Assembly: GCA_018267545.1 (NCBI GenBank)
Contig: JAFDYG010000466.1
Span: 1-64,000, forward strand
Source of the DNA: Bacteroidota bacterium
Lineage (GTDB): Bacteria; Bacteroidota; Bacteroidia; Chitinophagales; Chitinophagaceae
DNA: 64,000 bases
Reading direction: 5' to 3'
The position numbers and the translations under genes are program-made. How positions within the stretch are numbered: the stretch's first letter is position 1; the number at the start of each line of letters is the position of its first letter. The notes beneath the pieces were generated by a model that was given only the letters and a program-made list of their open reading frames with translations, ran no database searches and was not told the origin of the DNA. Shown in pieces: positions 8,132 to 16,210 of this stretch.

Positions 8132-8854
8132 TCACGCCGATTCTTTGCTTTGCAGCCGTTCCATTACCGATTGCTTATATAATCGCCCGATGGGAATTTC
8201 ACAGGGGCCTATCTGCACTACCAATGCATTATAACCGGAGATTTTGCTGAGAGAAACTATATACGACCGATGCACCCGGATAAACTTGTGATCGGACAAA
8301 ATATTTTCGATCACACTAATCGCACGCTTTACCAGAAAATGCCTGCCTCCTGTAAGAAAAATCTTTACATAATCCTTCCAGCTTTCGATGTACTCGATTT
8401 CATTCAAAACAACTTTTTTCATATCCCTGTCCACTTTCAGGTAAATGAATGCAGCTGGGTCGGGCGCTTCATTTATTGTGGATACGGGCACCTCACGGCC
8501 CATCATCCGGTTTAATTTGGTGATGGCTTTGAAAAAGCGCTCAAAGGAAACAGGCTTGACCAAATAATCCACAGCATCCAGTTCAAAACCATCAATTGCA
8601 TATTCTCTGTAAGCCGTAACAAAAATTACTTTAGGCGGATGGGAAAGATTTTTTAAAAATTCAGTACCGATGATGCGGGGCATTTTGATATCGAGAAAAA
8701 TGACATCGACTGTTTTGCGCCGCAATACGCCCAGTGCTTCAATTGCATTTTTGCACTGGCCCACAATTTCCATGTCACTAAGGGAAGAAATATATTTTGC
8801 CAGCACTTTCAATGCCGGAGGCTCATCGTCTATAAGCAGGCAACGGAGCTTCAT
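8132..8854 (-). CDS. LytTR-family response regulator
   Basis: This 240-residue regulator has a receiver domain (residues 1-120) with the acidic pair DDE at 9-11, phospho-acceptor Asp55 in FLDIKMP, and the conserved Thr and Lys (VTAYREYA, YLVKPVSF). A LytTR DNA-binding domain (about 140-235) contains LNEIEYIESWKDYVKIF and FIRVHRSYIVSL. Its ATG overlaps the stop of the upstream histidine kinase gene by four bases (8851-8854), so translation is coupled and the two form one system. LytTR proteins bind paired 9-bp direct repeats one or two helical turns apart; a matching repeat lies upstream of the kinase gene at 10021-10051. Confidence 0.9.
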   Translation of the reverse strand: MKLRCLLIDDEPPALKVLAKYISSLSDMEIVGQCKNAIEALGVLRRKTVDVIFLDIKMPRIIGTEFLKNLSHPPKVIFVTAYREYAIDGFELDAVDYLVKPVSFERFFKAITKLNRMMGREVPVSTINEAPDPAAFIYLKVDRDMKKVVLNEIEYIESWKDYVKIFLTGGRHFLVKRAISVIENILSDHKFIRVHRSYIVSLSKISGYNALVVQIGPCEIPIGRLYKQSVMERLQSKESA

Positions 8855-9948
8855 GACGGAACAGTTTGAGTAGTTACAGCAAGGAAATGCGGCATTGTAT
8901 AAGCTGAGATACTATCGCTCAATTTAACCATTAATGCAACTGCAAAAAAATCTCCCTCATCATTTATCTTCAGCTCATGTTTTCCAGGGTAAAGGAATTC
9001 GAGACGTTTTTTTACATTGTCGATACCAATGCCATTATTGCTGTGCGATATATATTCGTTTTTGCTATTGGCGATATTGAATTTTAATATGTTGTTCTCG
9101 ACGGATATATCCACACCCATCCAGGGTTTTTCGATTTGCTCCGATGCGCCATGCTTAAAGGCATTTTCGAGAAAAGGAAGCATCAACAAGGGGGATATGA
9201 AATTGTCCGTGATGGTGCCTTCCACCGTCCAGGATATTTCTATCGTATTCCCGTAACGTTCTCTTTCCAGGTCGATATAATCTTTCATGATCTCCACTTC
9301 TTTCTCCAACCTCACTTGTTCAGCTTTGCAATCGTAAAGCATGTAGCTAAGCAATGATGAAAGTTTAAGAATAAGCTGCGGCGTTTTTGGCGACCCGTCG
9401 AGAGAAAAGGAATAAATATTGTTCAGTGTATTGAATAAGAAATGCGGATGCACCTGCGCTTTCAACAACTGCAGCTCTGCTGTTATTTTTTCCTGACGAG
9501 CCTGCAGAAAATCCCTTTGCTTCAATAACCACTGTTTCCCAAGAGATAAAGAAGAGAAACAAGCTGCGGTGGTTAGCACGCAAAGGAAACATTGCCATTC
9601 GTAATTATCACCGTGGCGTATTTTCATCAGGTCCAGCAAAGGAACGGATATATATTTAAGATAATAAACACTCAGGAACCACCCAAACATAAGCCAGAAA
9701 AAGACCGAGCCCAGGAAGACCAAGTAATTGCCTTTCAATAGCAGCTTTGGAATCGCAATGGATGAAATAGGATAGCTAAAGATTATGAACGCAGGAACCC
9801 AAATTCCGATGCGAATAACATTATGGATGAATACTGAGCCAATCATCGACAGGAAGCAGCTCCATCCCAAAAGCCATAGCAGCCAAAACGAGACATGCCT
9901 AAGCACACCGTATTTCGGGGAGAAAATAAACTCGTTTGTTTTGATCAT
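8851..9948 (-). CDS. LytS/YehU-type sensor histidine kinase
   Basis: The ATG at 9948 gives 365 residues; the longer frame to 9984 begins with TTG. Four hydrophobic segments fill residues 15-140, followed by a short coiled coil and the His_kinase domain with LKAQVHPHFLFNTLNNIY (phospho-acceptor His169). A HATPase_c region follows with LLMLPFLENAFKHG (N box) and NGIGIDNVKKRLE (G box). There is no extracytoplasmic sensor domain, so the membrane helices probably sense the signal. It is co-transcribed with the LytTR regulator gene through an ATGA overlap. The upstream region to 10276 is shared with the divergent haloperoxidase-like gene. Confidence 0.88.
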   Translation of the reverse strand: MIKTNEFIFSPKYGVLRHVSFWLLWLLGWSCFLSMIGSVFIHNVIRIGIWVPAFIIFSYPISSIAIPKLLLKGNYLVFLGSVFFWLMFGWFLSVYYLKYISVPLLDLMKIRHGDNYEWQCFLCVLTTAACFSSLSLGKQWLLKQRDFLQARQEKITAELQLLKAQVHPHFLFNTLNNIYSFSLDGSPKTPQLILKLSSLLSYMLYDCKAEQVRLEKEVEIMKDYIDLERERYGNTIEISWTVEGTITDNFISPLLMLPFLENAFKHGASEQIEKPWMGVDISVENNILKFNIANSKNEYISHSNNGIGIDNVKKRLEFLYPGKHELKINDEGDFFAVALMVKLSDSISAYTMPHFLAVTTQTVPS

Positions 9949-10020
9949 ATTCAGGCTGATACTTGCTTTCCCTAATTTAAGCAATTAAACTAAATGATCG
10001 TTTCATCCGAAAGTCAAATC

Positions 10021-10059
10021 GACAAACGACCTTGAATTGCGGACAAACGACATTTGTCC
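10021..10059 (-). promoter_or_regulatory. Candidate LytTR operator: 21-bp-spaced direct repeat
   Basis: GACAAACGAC occurs exactly twice, at 10021-10030 and 10042-10051, a period of 21 bases. Read on the minus strand each is GTCGTTTGTC, which matches seven of nine positions of the published LytTR half-site (W M M GTT N R K). The second copy is also part of a GGACAAA/TTTGTCC inverted repeat (10041-10047/10053-10059). Half-sites of LytTR proteins are usually repeated two turns apart, so this is a likely site for the regulator encoded at 8132-8854. It lies 70-110 bases upstream of the kinase ATG and could also serve the divergent gene at 10277. The rest of 9949-10276 shows no gene. Confidence 0.45.
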
Positions 10060-10276
10060 CTCCTGAAAGCCACAAACCTGTTTTAAGTGCCTTGTGTCTG
10101 AAATACGGTTCTGTTAAGCGATTAGAATTTAAAGTAGGCAAACCTATTTCTATTTTGCTTCTGCTTAAGCTGGTCGTCCATTTTCCCAGAACTGCCCGAA
10201 TAGTCCGCATCCGGTTTTCGGAATAACATCCTTCCCTGCTGGTAACACCTTGTTAACTAATACAAAACACTAAACA

Positions 10277-11644
10277 ATGAAACAAAAAATCGTTTCTGCA
10301 ATGCTGCTGCTTGCAATGGCATCGGTTATTATTTTTTCGTGCCGGAAACAGACCAATAGCCATCCGGAACAAACCAAGACTTATTCTTCGGATGTGGTAA
10401 AAAAATGGCTGGGCGTTCAATTACCTTTGTTGTATTCCCCCGCTGTTTCTTATGGGGTTAATGCCGGGAGATATATGGCTTATTGCGGCGTAGCGGCATA
10501 CGAGTCCGTCGTGCCCGGGATGCCTGGTTATCAAAGTCTCTACGGCCAGCTAAACGAAATGCCTCAAATGCCTGCAACGGAACCGGGTAAGGCCTATCAC
10601 TGGCCGACCTGTGCCAATGCCGCTTTGGCTGAAATGACCAGGAAGCTTTTTACCTTTAATCCTGCGACGAACGATTCAGTGCAAAAACTGGAAGATGAAT
10701 TGAATGGAGTCTATGAAAAGGAAATTGGCGACGCTGCCATCTTTGAACGGTCAAAGGCCTTCGGAAAGGCTGTAGCCGGACAAATCTTTAGCTGGTCCGC
10801 TACAGATCATCCCTGGTCTTCCTGGCCAGCCTTAGTGCTGACTAACAACAGTCCTGGCCTTTGGTGGCCGGAAAATAACAACCCTACCATAGCCAATGGT
10901 CTTGCCTACTGGGGTGATACCCGCACGATGGTTGCCGGCAGCATCGATAATGTAACGGCGACGCCTTATGCATATAATGATACAGATCCGGCCTCGCCTT
11001 ATTACAAGGATTTTAAGGAAATTTATGACGTCTCAAAAAGCCTGACTTATGATCAGAAGCGGCTGGCCAAATATTACGATGACCCGGCCGTGAATGGTTA
11101 TCCCTCCGGGGCAAGCTATATTCCCGTATTCAAACAGATTCTGGAACAGAAAAATCCGGCCCTGGATATAGCCGTATTTGCTTACGCCAAAACCGGTATG
11201 AGCCTGTTTGATGCAACTATTGGTTCCATGAAGGCGAAATTTCATTTCATGCAGGAACGACCCTTTCAGTTTATTCGAAGGGTGATAGAACCCTCCAAGG
11301 ACCCGGCTACCTGGTGGAAGCCTTTTATTGCCACACCGCCCCATCCTGATTTTCCCGCAAACCATGCAACTTTTAGTGGTGCATTCGCACAGGCGCTCAC
11401 CAGCATTTTCGGCGATCATGTGTCTTTCATAAACAGCACTTATAAAGGCCAAATGGTCGATTTGGGAACAGGTCCGGAGGACATGGGCAGCTATTCCTAC
11501 AATTCTTTTTATGAATTTGCCAATGCCATTGCGATCTCAAGAGTTTATGGCGGTATTCATACCCGTCATGCGGTGGAAGAAGGCTCAAAACAAGGACAAA
11601 AAATAGCGCAAAATATTGACAGCAAGGTAAAATTCCGGAGGTAA
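10277..11644 (+). CDS. Vanadium-dependent haloperoxidase / PAP2-like lipoprotein
   Basis: This 455-residue protein carries a lipoprotein signal with Cys22 in IIFSCRK, followed by an all-helical domain of the vanadium haloperoxidase/PAP2 superfamily. The oxyanion-binding signatures are present in order: KAKFHFMQERP (KxxxxxRP), NHATFSGA in place of PSGH, and SRVYGGIHTRH (SRxxxGxH). Such periplasmic or outer-membrane lipoproteins either oxidise halides with bound vanadate or act as acid phosphatases; the sequence alone does not decide. It is divergent from the LytS/LytTR operon and may be controlled by it through the repeat at 10021-10059. Confidence 0.8.
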   Translation: MKQKIVSAMLLLAMASVIIFSCRKQTNSHPEQTKTYSSDVVKKWLGVQLPLLYSPAVSYGVNAGRYMAYCGVAAYESVVPGMPGYQSLYGQLNEMPQMPATEPGKAYHWPTCANAALAEMTRKLFTFNPATNDSVQKLEDELNGVYEKEIGDAAIFERSKAFGKAVAGQIFSWSATDHPWSSWPALVLTNNSPGLWWPENNNPTIANGLAYWGDTRTMVAGSIDNVTATPYAYNDTDPASPYYKDFKEIYDVSKSLTYDQKRLAKYYDDPAVNGYPSGASYIPVFKQILEQKNPALDIAVFAYAKTGMSLFDATIGSMKAKFHFMQERPFQFIRRVIEPSKDPATWWKPFIATPPHPDFPANHATFSGAFAQALTSIFGDHVSFINSTYKGQMVDLGTGPEDMGSYSYNSFYEFANAIAISRVYGGIHTRHAVEEGSKQGQKIAQNIDSKVKFRR

Positions 11645-11749
11645 TAAGCATTAAGACTGGTATTGCGACAATACTTTCCCTATGGGATAAATTTCTCCCA
11701 TATTGTACGTTTCCGACATACTCCTCAATTTTGCCATAAATATTCAGAC

Positions 11750-12541
11750 ATGGCAATCAACAATTACAACGACGAGCTATACGGAAAGGTAGCCCTGGTC
11801 ACCGGCGGTACCAAGGGCGCTGGGAAAGCAATCGCACAACGGTTATTGGATGCAGGCGCTATCGTGATCGTAACCGCTCGAAACCTACCGGAGGGGAACA
11901 ACAACAGGATTAAATTTATCGCCGCCGACTTGAGTCTGCCGACCGGTACACAGCAAGTGGTGAATGAGGTCCTTTCACAATACGGAAAACTGGACATCCT
12001 CGTCAATAACCTCGGAGGTTCCGAAACACCCGGCGGCGGCTTCGACGCGCTAACAGACGAAGACTGGCAGCAGACGCTGCAGACCAACCTGCTGGCGCCG
12101 GTCCGCCTGGACAAAGGCTTTTTGCCTCAAATGGTGGCCCGGGGGGAAGGGGTTATCATCCATATCGCTTCAATCCAGGCCCGTCTGCCGCTCTATGATT
12201 CGACCCTGCCCTATGCCGCTGCTAAAGCGGGACTTGTCAACTACAGCAAAAGTTTATCGAACGAGGTGGCGGCCAAGGGTGTGCGGGTTTTGACGGTTTC
12301 GCCCGGCTGGATCATGACGACCGCCTCCGAACGCATGGTGGAGCGTATTGCGCAAAGCGGCGGGGTTAGCCTGGAGGAAGCCCGGAAGAGCATTATGGAC
12401 GGGCTGGGGGGTATACCCATGGGCAGGCCTGCAGAACCGCAGGAAGTGGCGGAGCTGGTAGGCTTCCTGGTTTCACCGAGGGCTAACTATCTGACCGGCG
12501 CCGAATTTACCATTGACGGAGGCACGATACCCACCATTTAA
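11750..12541 (+). CDS. Short-chain dehydrogenase/reductase (SDR)
   Basis: The ATG at 11750 gives a 263-residue classical SDR; the longer frame starts with TTG at 11663 and adds unrelated residues. Residues include the NAD(P)-binding TGGTKGAGKA, the structural NNLGG, and the catalytic Ser (IHIASIQ) and YAAAK Tyr/Lys pair, followed by VSPGWI and a C-terminal TGAEFTIDGG. It reduces or oxidises a carbonyl/alcohol of unknown identity in the cytoplasm. It heads a short run with an NTF2-like gene (12555) and an HxlR regulator gene (12891), spaced 13 and 12 bases apart, so one operon is likely. Confidence 0.88.
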   Translation: MAINNYNDELYGKVALVTGGTKGAGKAIAQRLLDAGAIVIVTARNLPEGNNNRIKFIAADLSLPTGTQQVVNEVLSQYGKLDILVNNLGGSETPGGGFDALTDEDWQQTLQTNLLAPVRLDKGFLPQMVARGEGVIIHIASIQARLPLYDSTLPYAAAKAGLVNYSKSLSNEVAAKGVRVLTVSPGWIMTTASERMVERIAQSGGVSLEEARKSIMDGLGGIPMGRPAEPQEVAELVGFLVSPRANYLTGAEFTIDGGTIPTI

Positions 12542-12554
12542 ACAACGATACTTT

Positions 12555-12878
12555 ATGCAGATACCACCAATCATAGAAAAGCTGATCAGCGCACAGAATA
12601 AACTTGACAGCCATGCATTTACGGCTTGTTTCGCGGCCGAAGCCACAGTAGTCGATGAAGGCAGGACGTACCAGGGAACCGCTGAAATCGAGCCCTGGAT
12701 AGCGGCGGCCAACCAGAAATACAATTCTCACATGAAGGCGCTCGACTATCTTGAAAATGAAGGCCGGGATACGCTTATTACCGAAGTTTCAGGCACCTTT
12801 CCAGGCAGTCCTATTGTTTTGCGCTATAACTTTGAGCTCAGGGACGGTTTGATTCGCTCGCTGCGGGTGAGCAGCTGA
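12555..12878 (+). CDS. NTF2-like (SnoaL-like) small protein
   Basis: The ATG at 12555 gives a 107-residue protein typical of the SnoaL/NTF2-like cone-shaped fold: an N-terminal helix pair with FTACFAAEATVVDEG, a central YQGTAEIEPWI and a C-terminal LRYNFELRDGLI strand pair. Such proteins bind or isomerise small hydrophobic molecules or act as non-enzymatic partners. The frame is open upstream to 12513 but overlaps the SDR stop and lacks support. It lies between an SDR and an HxlR regulator, so a shared substrate is plausible. Confidence 0.75.
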   Translation: MQIPPIIEKLISAQNKLDSHAFTACFAAEATVVDEGRTYQGTAEIEPWIAAANQKYNSHMKALDYLENEGRDTLITEVSGTFPGSPIVLRYNFELRDGLIRSLRVSS

Positions 12879-12890
12879 CCCGGCCAAAGC

Positions 12891-13268
12891 ATGAAAAGTA
12901 AAGCGCACCGCAAAATACCGCCCAATCTGCAATGCGGCCTCGACCTTGTAGGCGAAGTGCTGTACGGCAAATGGAAGATCCGTTTGTTATGGTTTATCAA
13001 CCAGGGCCATAAAAGACCCAGTGAATTGCACAAGAAAATACCCGACGCCTCGCGCCGGGTATTGACTATGCAGCTGAATGAGCTATTGGACCATGAACTG
13101 ATCACCAAAACCGTCTTTCCCGAAGTCCCTCCCCGGGTAGAATACGAATTAACTCCTTTCGGTCAAACCCTGATCCCCGTTATCCGTGCTATCGGCGAAT
13201 GGGGCGATGAGCATGAGGCGCGGCTGCGTGGGTTGATCGAGCATCCAAACAGATATGAAGACGTTTAA
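12891..13268 (+). CDS. HxlR-family winged-helix regulator
   Basis: This 125-residue MarR/HxlR-type winged-helix protein has the family pattern LVGEVLYGKWKIRLLWFI, RPSELHKKIPDASRRVLTMQL (recognition helix) and VEYELTPFGQTLIPVI. HxlR proteins act as dimers that sense electrophiles or aromatic compounds and control adjacent oxidoreductases. It is the third gene after the SDR at 11750. Its 3' end overlaps that of the convergent HxlR gene at 13265-13648 by four bases. HxlR family and SDR neighbours fit local control of redox enzymes. Confidence 0.87.
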   Translation: MKSKAHRKIPPNLQCGLDLVGEVLYGKWKIRLLWFINQGHKRPSELHKKIPDASRRVLTMQLNELLDHELITKTVFPEVPPRVEYELTPFGQTLIPVIRAIGEWGDEHEARLRGLIEHPNRYEDV

Positions 13269-13648
13269 CGTTTAGACAGCTTTAGACGCGCACGGTGATC
13301 TTTTCCCCATTTAATCATCTCCAGGATGATGTCGCCAAAAGAATGACAGTAGTCGGTTGGCGTATATTCTACCACGACGGGAAAACTGTCTATGACAGTC
13401 CGTTTGATAAGCTGGTTGGCCTCCATGTCCTTTAATTCCCGCGAAAGCATTCGGGTCGTTATTCCCGGAATGCTGCGTTCTATTTCCCGGAAGCGCTTGT
13501 TGCCGTTGCAAAGCGAATTGATGATCGGCAGCCGCCACTTGCCGCCCAGGACATAGATGGTGTCCTGTAAGGCCTGGACTTCCTGCTGCTGGTTACGCGT
13601 CGTTCCCAACACCTCTTCGATCAAGGCCGTTCTTTTTTCCTCTTTCAT
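13265..13648 (-). CDS. HxlR-family winged-helix regulator, second copy
   Basis: The ATG at 13648 gives 127 residues; the longer frame begins with TTG at 13717. The HxlR core shows IYVLGGKWRLPIINSLCNG, RFREIERSIPGITTRMLSREL and VVEYTPTDYCHSFGDII. It diverges from the SDR gene at 13729 across an 80-base region rich in TATACYWGGT-like half-sites, the usual arrangement of an HxlR repressor with its target. It is only distantly similar to the HxlR protein at 12891, so this is not a recent duplication. Confidence 0.87.
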   Translation of the reverse strand: MKEEKRTALIEEVLGTTRNQQQEVQALQDTIYVLGGKWRLPIINSLCNGNKRFREIERSIPGITTRMLSRELKDMEANQLIKRTVIDSFPVVVEYTPTDYCHSFGDIILEMIKWGKDHRARLKLSKR

Positions 13649-13698
13649 ACTGGTATACTTGGTGATACTGGTTACAAAGTTATACCAACTCCGGTATA
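13647..13698. promoter_or_regulatory. Cluster of operator-like repeats between HxlR and SDR genes
   Basis: ATACTGGT occurs at 13647-13654 and 13665-13672 (18-base period). A related ATACTTGGT lies between them, and inverted or direct relatives (ATACCAACT at 13682-13690, CCGGTATA at 13691-13698) follow. The cluster covers the start of the HxlR gene and abuts the promoter of the SDR gene, as expected for an autoregulating repressor that also controls the divergent gene. Confidence 0.45.
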
Positions 13699-13704
13699 AT
13701 TTTG
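13697..13704 (+). promoter_or_regulatory. Bacteroidota -7 promoter element for the SDR gene
   Basis: TAATTTTG matches the TAnnTTTG -7 consensus of Bacteroidota sigma-ABfr and lies 25 bases before the ATG at 13729. No convincing -33 TTG at 19-21 bases was seen. It overlaps the right edge of the operator-like repeats. Confidence 0.5.
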
Positions 13705-13728
13705 TCCCACGAATCAAAAAAATAAGAA

Positions 13729-14469
13729 ATGGAAAATTTACAAGGAAAAGTAGCGGTGGTCACGGGTGGAAATAGCGGCATCGGTTACGCTGCGGCAAAG
13801 GAATTGAAAACACAGGGTGCGGAGGTGATCATAACCGGTCGGCGTAAAGAAGCTCTCGATCGGGCAGCGGCTCAGCTCGGTGTTGCCGGGTTAGTGGCAG
13901 ACCAGGGGAAATTGGCTGCAATAGAGGAGCTTACTGCGGAGGTCAAAGCAAAGTACGGGAAAATAGATATCCTCTTTATCAACGCGGGCGTACTGGGCGG
14001 TGCGGACATCGAGAGCGCGACAGAGGACGTATTCGATACGGTCATGGGCATCAACTTTAAAGGGGCCTATTTCACCCTTAGCCGGTTTATCCCGCTTTTA
14101 CGGGACGGCGGGTCGGTGGTGTTTTTGTCGTCCAATACCGCCAGTATGAACCGCGCGAATTCATCGATTTACTCATCCAGCAAGGCTGCGCTGAATGCTA
14201 TAATGAAAATTGCCGCTGTCGAGCTGGCTCCCCGCCAAATTCGGGTTAATGCAGTAAGTCCCGGGCCGACACAAACCGAGATTCTTAATAAGCTCGGGCT
14301 GGATCCACAGGCCCGAAAAGGATTGGATGAGTGGATGATTCAGCAGATACCACTGAGAAAGATCGGAACTGCGGATGATGTCGCCAGGATGGTCGCTTAC
14401 TTTTGTAGCGATGCGGCCGGCTTTATTACCGGCGCAGAAGTGGTAATGGATGGAGGCATGAGCTTGTAG
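13729..14469 (+). CDS. Short-chain dehydrogenase/reductase (SDR)
   Basis: This 246-residue classical SDR has TGGNSGIGYA for the dinucleotide, an acceptable NADP-type ITGRRKE with basic residues after the second strand, NAGVLGG, the catalytic Ser (VFLSSNTAS), YSSSK (Tyr/Lys) and VSPGPTQTEIL, ending in GAEVVMDGGM. Enzymes of this subgroup are often annotated as general glucose/3-oxoacyl-type reductases, but the substrate is unknown. It is divergent from and probably repressed by the HxlR protein at 13265-13648. Confidence 0.9.
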   Translation: MENLQGKVAVVTGGNSGIGYAAAKELKTQGAEVIITGRRKEALDRAAAQLGVAGLVADQGKLAAIEELTAEVKAKYGKIDILFINAGVLGGADIESATEDVFDTVMGINFKGAYFTLSRFIPLLRDGGSVVFLSSNTASMNRANSSIYSSSKAALNAIMKIAAVELAPRQIRVNAVSPGPTQTEILNKLGLDPQARKGLDEWMIQQIPLRKIGTADDVARMVAYFCSDAAGFITGAEVVMDGGMSL

Positions 14470-14496
14470 CAAAGTACAGGCCCCCATCCGAGGTTT

Positions 14497-15015
14497 CTAT
14501 TGAAGAGATTCTTTCACGAATTGCAGCTCACCGGCTAACTGTACTTCTTCACCAATCAGCACCCCGCCTGTTTCAAGAGAGGCATTCCAGGTCAGGCCAA
14601 AATCTTTCCTGTTTATTTTTCCCTCGAAAGAGAAACCTGCCCTGGTATTTCCGTATGGATCGACCTTGGTTCCATTAAAATCCATGTCGAGCGTAACAAC
14701 TTTTGTAATGCCCTTGATGGTTAGGTCGCCGGTTACCTTGTTATTTACGGCATGAGATTCGAAAGTGATAATCGGATAATCCTGCGTGTTGAGGAAGTCT
14801 GCTGATTTGAGGTGGTTGTCGCGATCTTCGTTATAGGTCGAAATTGAATTGGTCCGGATGGTGACGGTTGCTTTTGCGTGGGTAAAAGTGTCATCTTCTG
14901 TCTCAATCTCTACGTTAAAATCGGTAAAGCTTCCTTTTACATTGGAGATCATCATGTGTCTTACTTTGAAAGTAAAATCGCTGTGCGTTGGGTCCAATTT
15001 CCATTTTGTTGCCAT
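14497..15015 (-). CDS. YceI-family lipid-binding protein (no signal peptide)
   Basis: This 172-residue protein matches the YceI lipocalin-like family: WKLDPTHSDFTFKVRHMM at the start, the SADFLNT motif, ITFES and FEGKINRKDFGLTW near the end. YceI proteins bind amphiphilic or isoprenoid molecules and respond to stress. Most are periplasmic, but this one lacks a signal peptide, so it is probably cytoplasmic, as in many Bacteroidota. It is the last gene on the minus strand in a block with a nitroreductase, DoxX, a VOC-like protein and a Crp/Fnr regulator. The 46-base gap before it could hold its own promoter. Confidence 0.88.
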   Translation of the reverse strand: MATKWKLDPTHSDFTFKVRHMMISNVKGSFTDFNVEIETEDDTFTHAKATVTIRTNSISTYNEDRDNHLKSADFLNTQDYPIITFESHAVNNKVTGDLTIKGITKVVTLDMDFNGTKVDPYGNTRAGFSFEGKINRKDFGLTWNASLETGGVLIGEEVQLAGELQFVKESLQ

Positions 15016-15061
15016 TGCGGTTAAATTTTAATTGTTATTTGTATGAGTTTTAGAAAATTTA

Positions 15062-15670
15062 TTATTCAAGACGACAAGCCTCGTCGAAGGTCAATCTCGG
15101 ATCGCGCGGGTAGAGCTTCGAATCGTCACCATAGCCGATGGTGCAGATAAAGTTTGCTTTCCAGCTTGTCCCCTTGAAGAATGCTTTATCCAGAATATCA
15201 TTGTTGAAGCCTGACATCGGACAAATATCCAGTCCTAATCCACGTGCGGCAACCATCAAATACGCGCCTGTCAATGAACTGCTCCTATAGGCGATAGATT
15301 CGGCAAAGACGAGATTGTTTTCAAACAACGTCCTGAGATTCATGCGGGGAAACAGCTGGGGGGCTTTTTTCCAAAACAATTCGTCCTGCGCTATGATTGC
15401 CGCTACGGGCGCTGATCTTACCTGATTTAAGTTGCTTCCCATCCCTTCCAAAGCCGGATAAAGCTTTTCTTTGCCTTCCTGGCTTCGAACGAATACGATA
15501 CGGGCAGGCTGAAGATTACCGCTAGTCGGACCGTATTTTATAATTTCATAAAGAGCTTTCAGGTCTTCGTCGGGTACCGGCTTGTCTCTCCAATGATGAT
15601 GTGATCTTGCTTCGGTAAAAAGTTGATCGAAGGCTTCTTTGGGAAGCGGGTTTCGCGTGTAATTTTTCAT
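15062..15670 (-). CDS. Nitroreductase-family flavoprotein, RutE-like
   Basis: This 202-residue protein fits the RutE/HadB subgroup of nitroreductases, named malonic semialdehyde reductases: ARSHHHWRDKPVPDEDL at the start, the flavin-site YGPTSGNLQPARIVFV, SLTGAYLMVAARGLGLDICPMSGF and IGYGDDSKLYPRDPRL near the end. The family reduces 3-oxopropanoate or other electrophiles using FMN and NAD(P)H; with no rut pathway genes here, a general electrophile or quinone role is more likely. Its ATG overlaps the DoxX stop by four bases, so the two are translationally coupled. Confidence 0.85.
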   Translation of the reverse strand: MKNYTRNPLPKEAFDQLFTEARSHHHWRDKPVPDEDLKALYEIIKYGPTSGNLQPARIVFVRSQEGKEKLYPALEGMGSNLNQVRSAPVAAIIAQDELFWKKAPQLFPRMNLRTLFENNLVFAESIAYRSSSLTGAYLMVAARGLGLDICPMSGFNNDILDKAFFKGTSWKANFICTIGYGDDSKLYPRDPRLTFDEACRLE

Positions 15671-16119
15671 TTGTTATCTTTAAAGAGATTGTCTAAAGCG
15701 AATTTGCCCGATCCATAAACTGCCAAAACCAGTAATACACCGATAGCCAAAATATGATATTCATAACCTTCGCCTTTCAAAGTGCCGGCCCAGTTCATAA
15801 AAAAGCCGACCTGGAGGTGGGCCTTGAATATCATCCCCAGGAACAATATGATAGAAGCTATCGAAGCCAGGCGAGTAAAGAGGCCGGCTAAAATCAACAG
15901 ACTTCCGAAGAACTGTATGATGATGACTAAAAAAGCGATTATCGGTGACAGACCAAAAGCTTCGAACATGGTCATCGAGCTGGTGTAGCCAGGTCCGCCG
16001 AACCAGCCCACCAGCAATTGTGCGCCGTGCGGCCATAAGACAATGCCAAAGGTTAACCGTAAAATAAGCTGCGTATAAGATGATTCCGATTTCGTGATTT
16101 TTTGAACGAGAATTTTCAT
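15667..16119 (-). CDS. DoxX-family membrane protein
   Basis: This 150-residue protein has four membrane helices (about 15-35, 55-78, 83-103 and 115-137) and the DoxX pattern RLTFGIVLWPHGAQLL, GLFTRLASIASIILFLGMI. DoxX proteins are quinone-pathway or thiosulfate/redox-linked membrane proteins that often pair with a soluble reductase, here the RutE-like nitroreductase whose start overlaps its stop. Two FNR-type palindromes lie about 60 and 84 bases before its ATG, which indicates control by the neighbouring Crp/Fnr regulator. Confidence 0.87.
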   Translation of the reverse strand: MKILVQKITKSESSYTQLILRLTFGIVLWPHGAQLLVGWFGGPGYTSSMTMFEAFGLSPIIAFLVIIIQFFGSLLILAGLFTRLASIASIILFLGMIFKAHLQVGFFMNWAGTLKGEGYEYHILAIGVLLVLAVYGSGKFALDNLFKDNK

Positions 16120-16173
16120 GATTTATCTTTTGATGATTTAAAACAAAATTGCGGCGAGTGTAATTGGTGGTGA

Positions 16174-16210
16174 ATGATGTTTGTCAAGAAATGCGATTGA
16201 TGTTAGTCAA
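16174..16210. promoter_or_regulatory. Two Crp/Fnr-type palindromes upstream of the DoxX operon
   Basis: ATGAT-GTTT-GTCAA (16174-16187) and TTGAT-GTTA-GTCAA (16197-16210) both fit the FNR-type layout TTGAY-N4-RTCAA. They are 23 bases apart, and the second overlaps the stop codon of the VOC-like gene. They are centred about 61 and 84 bases before the DoxX ATG. A third, TTGAC-ATTT-GTCAA, lies upstream of the VOC-like gene. Confidence 0.6.

Noticed and set aside
9949-9984. TTG start of the LytS-type kinase
   Set aside because: The ATG at 9948 gives the normal length, and TTG is rare in this window.
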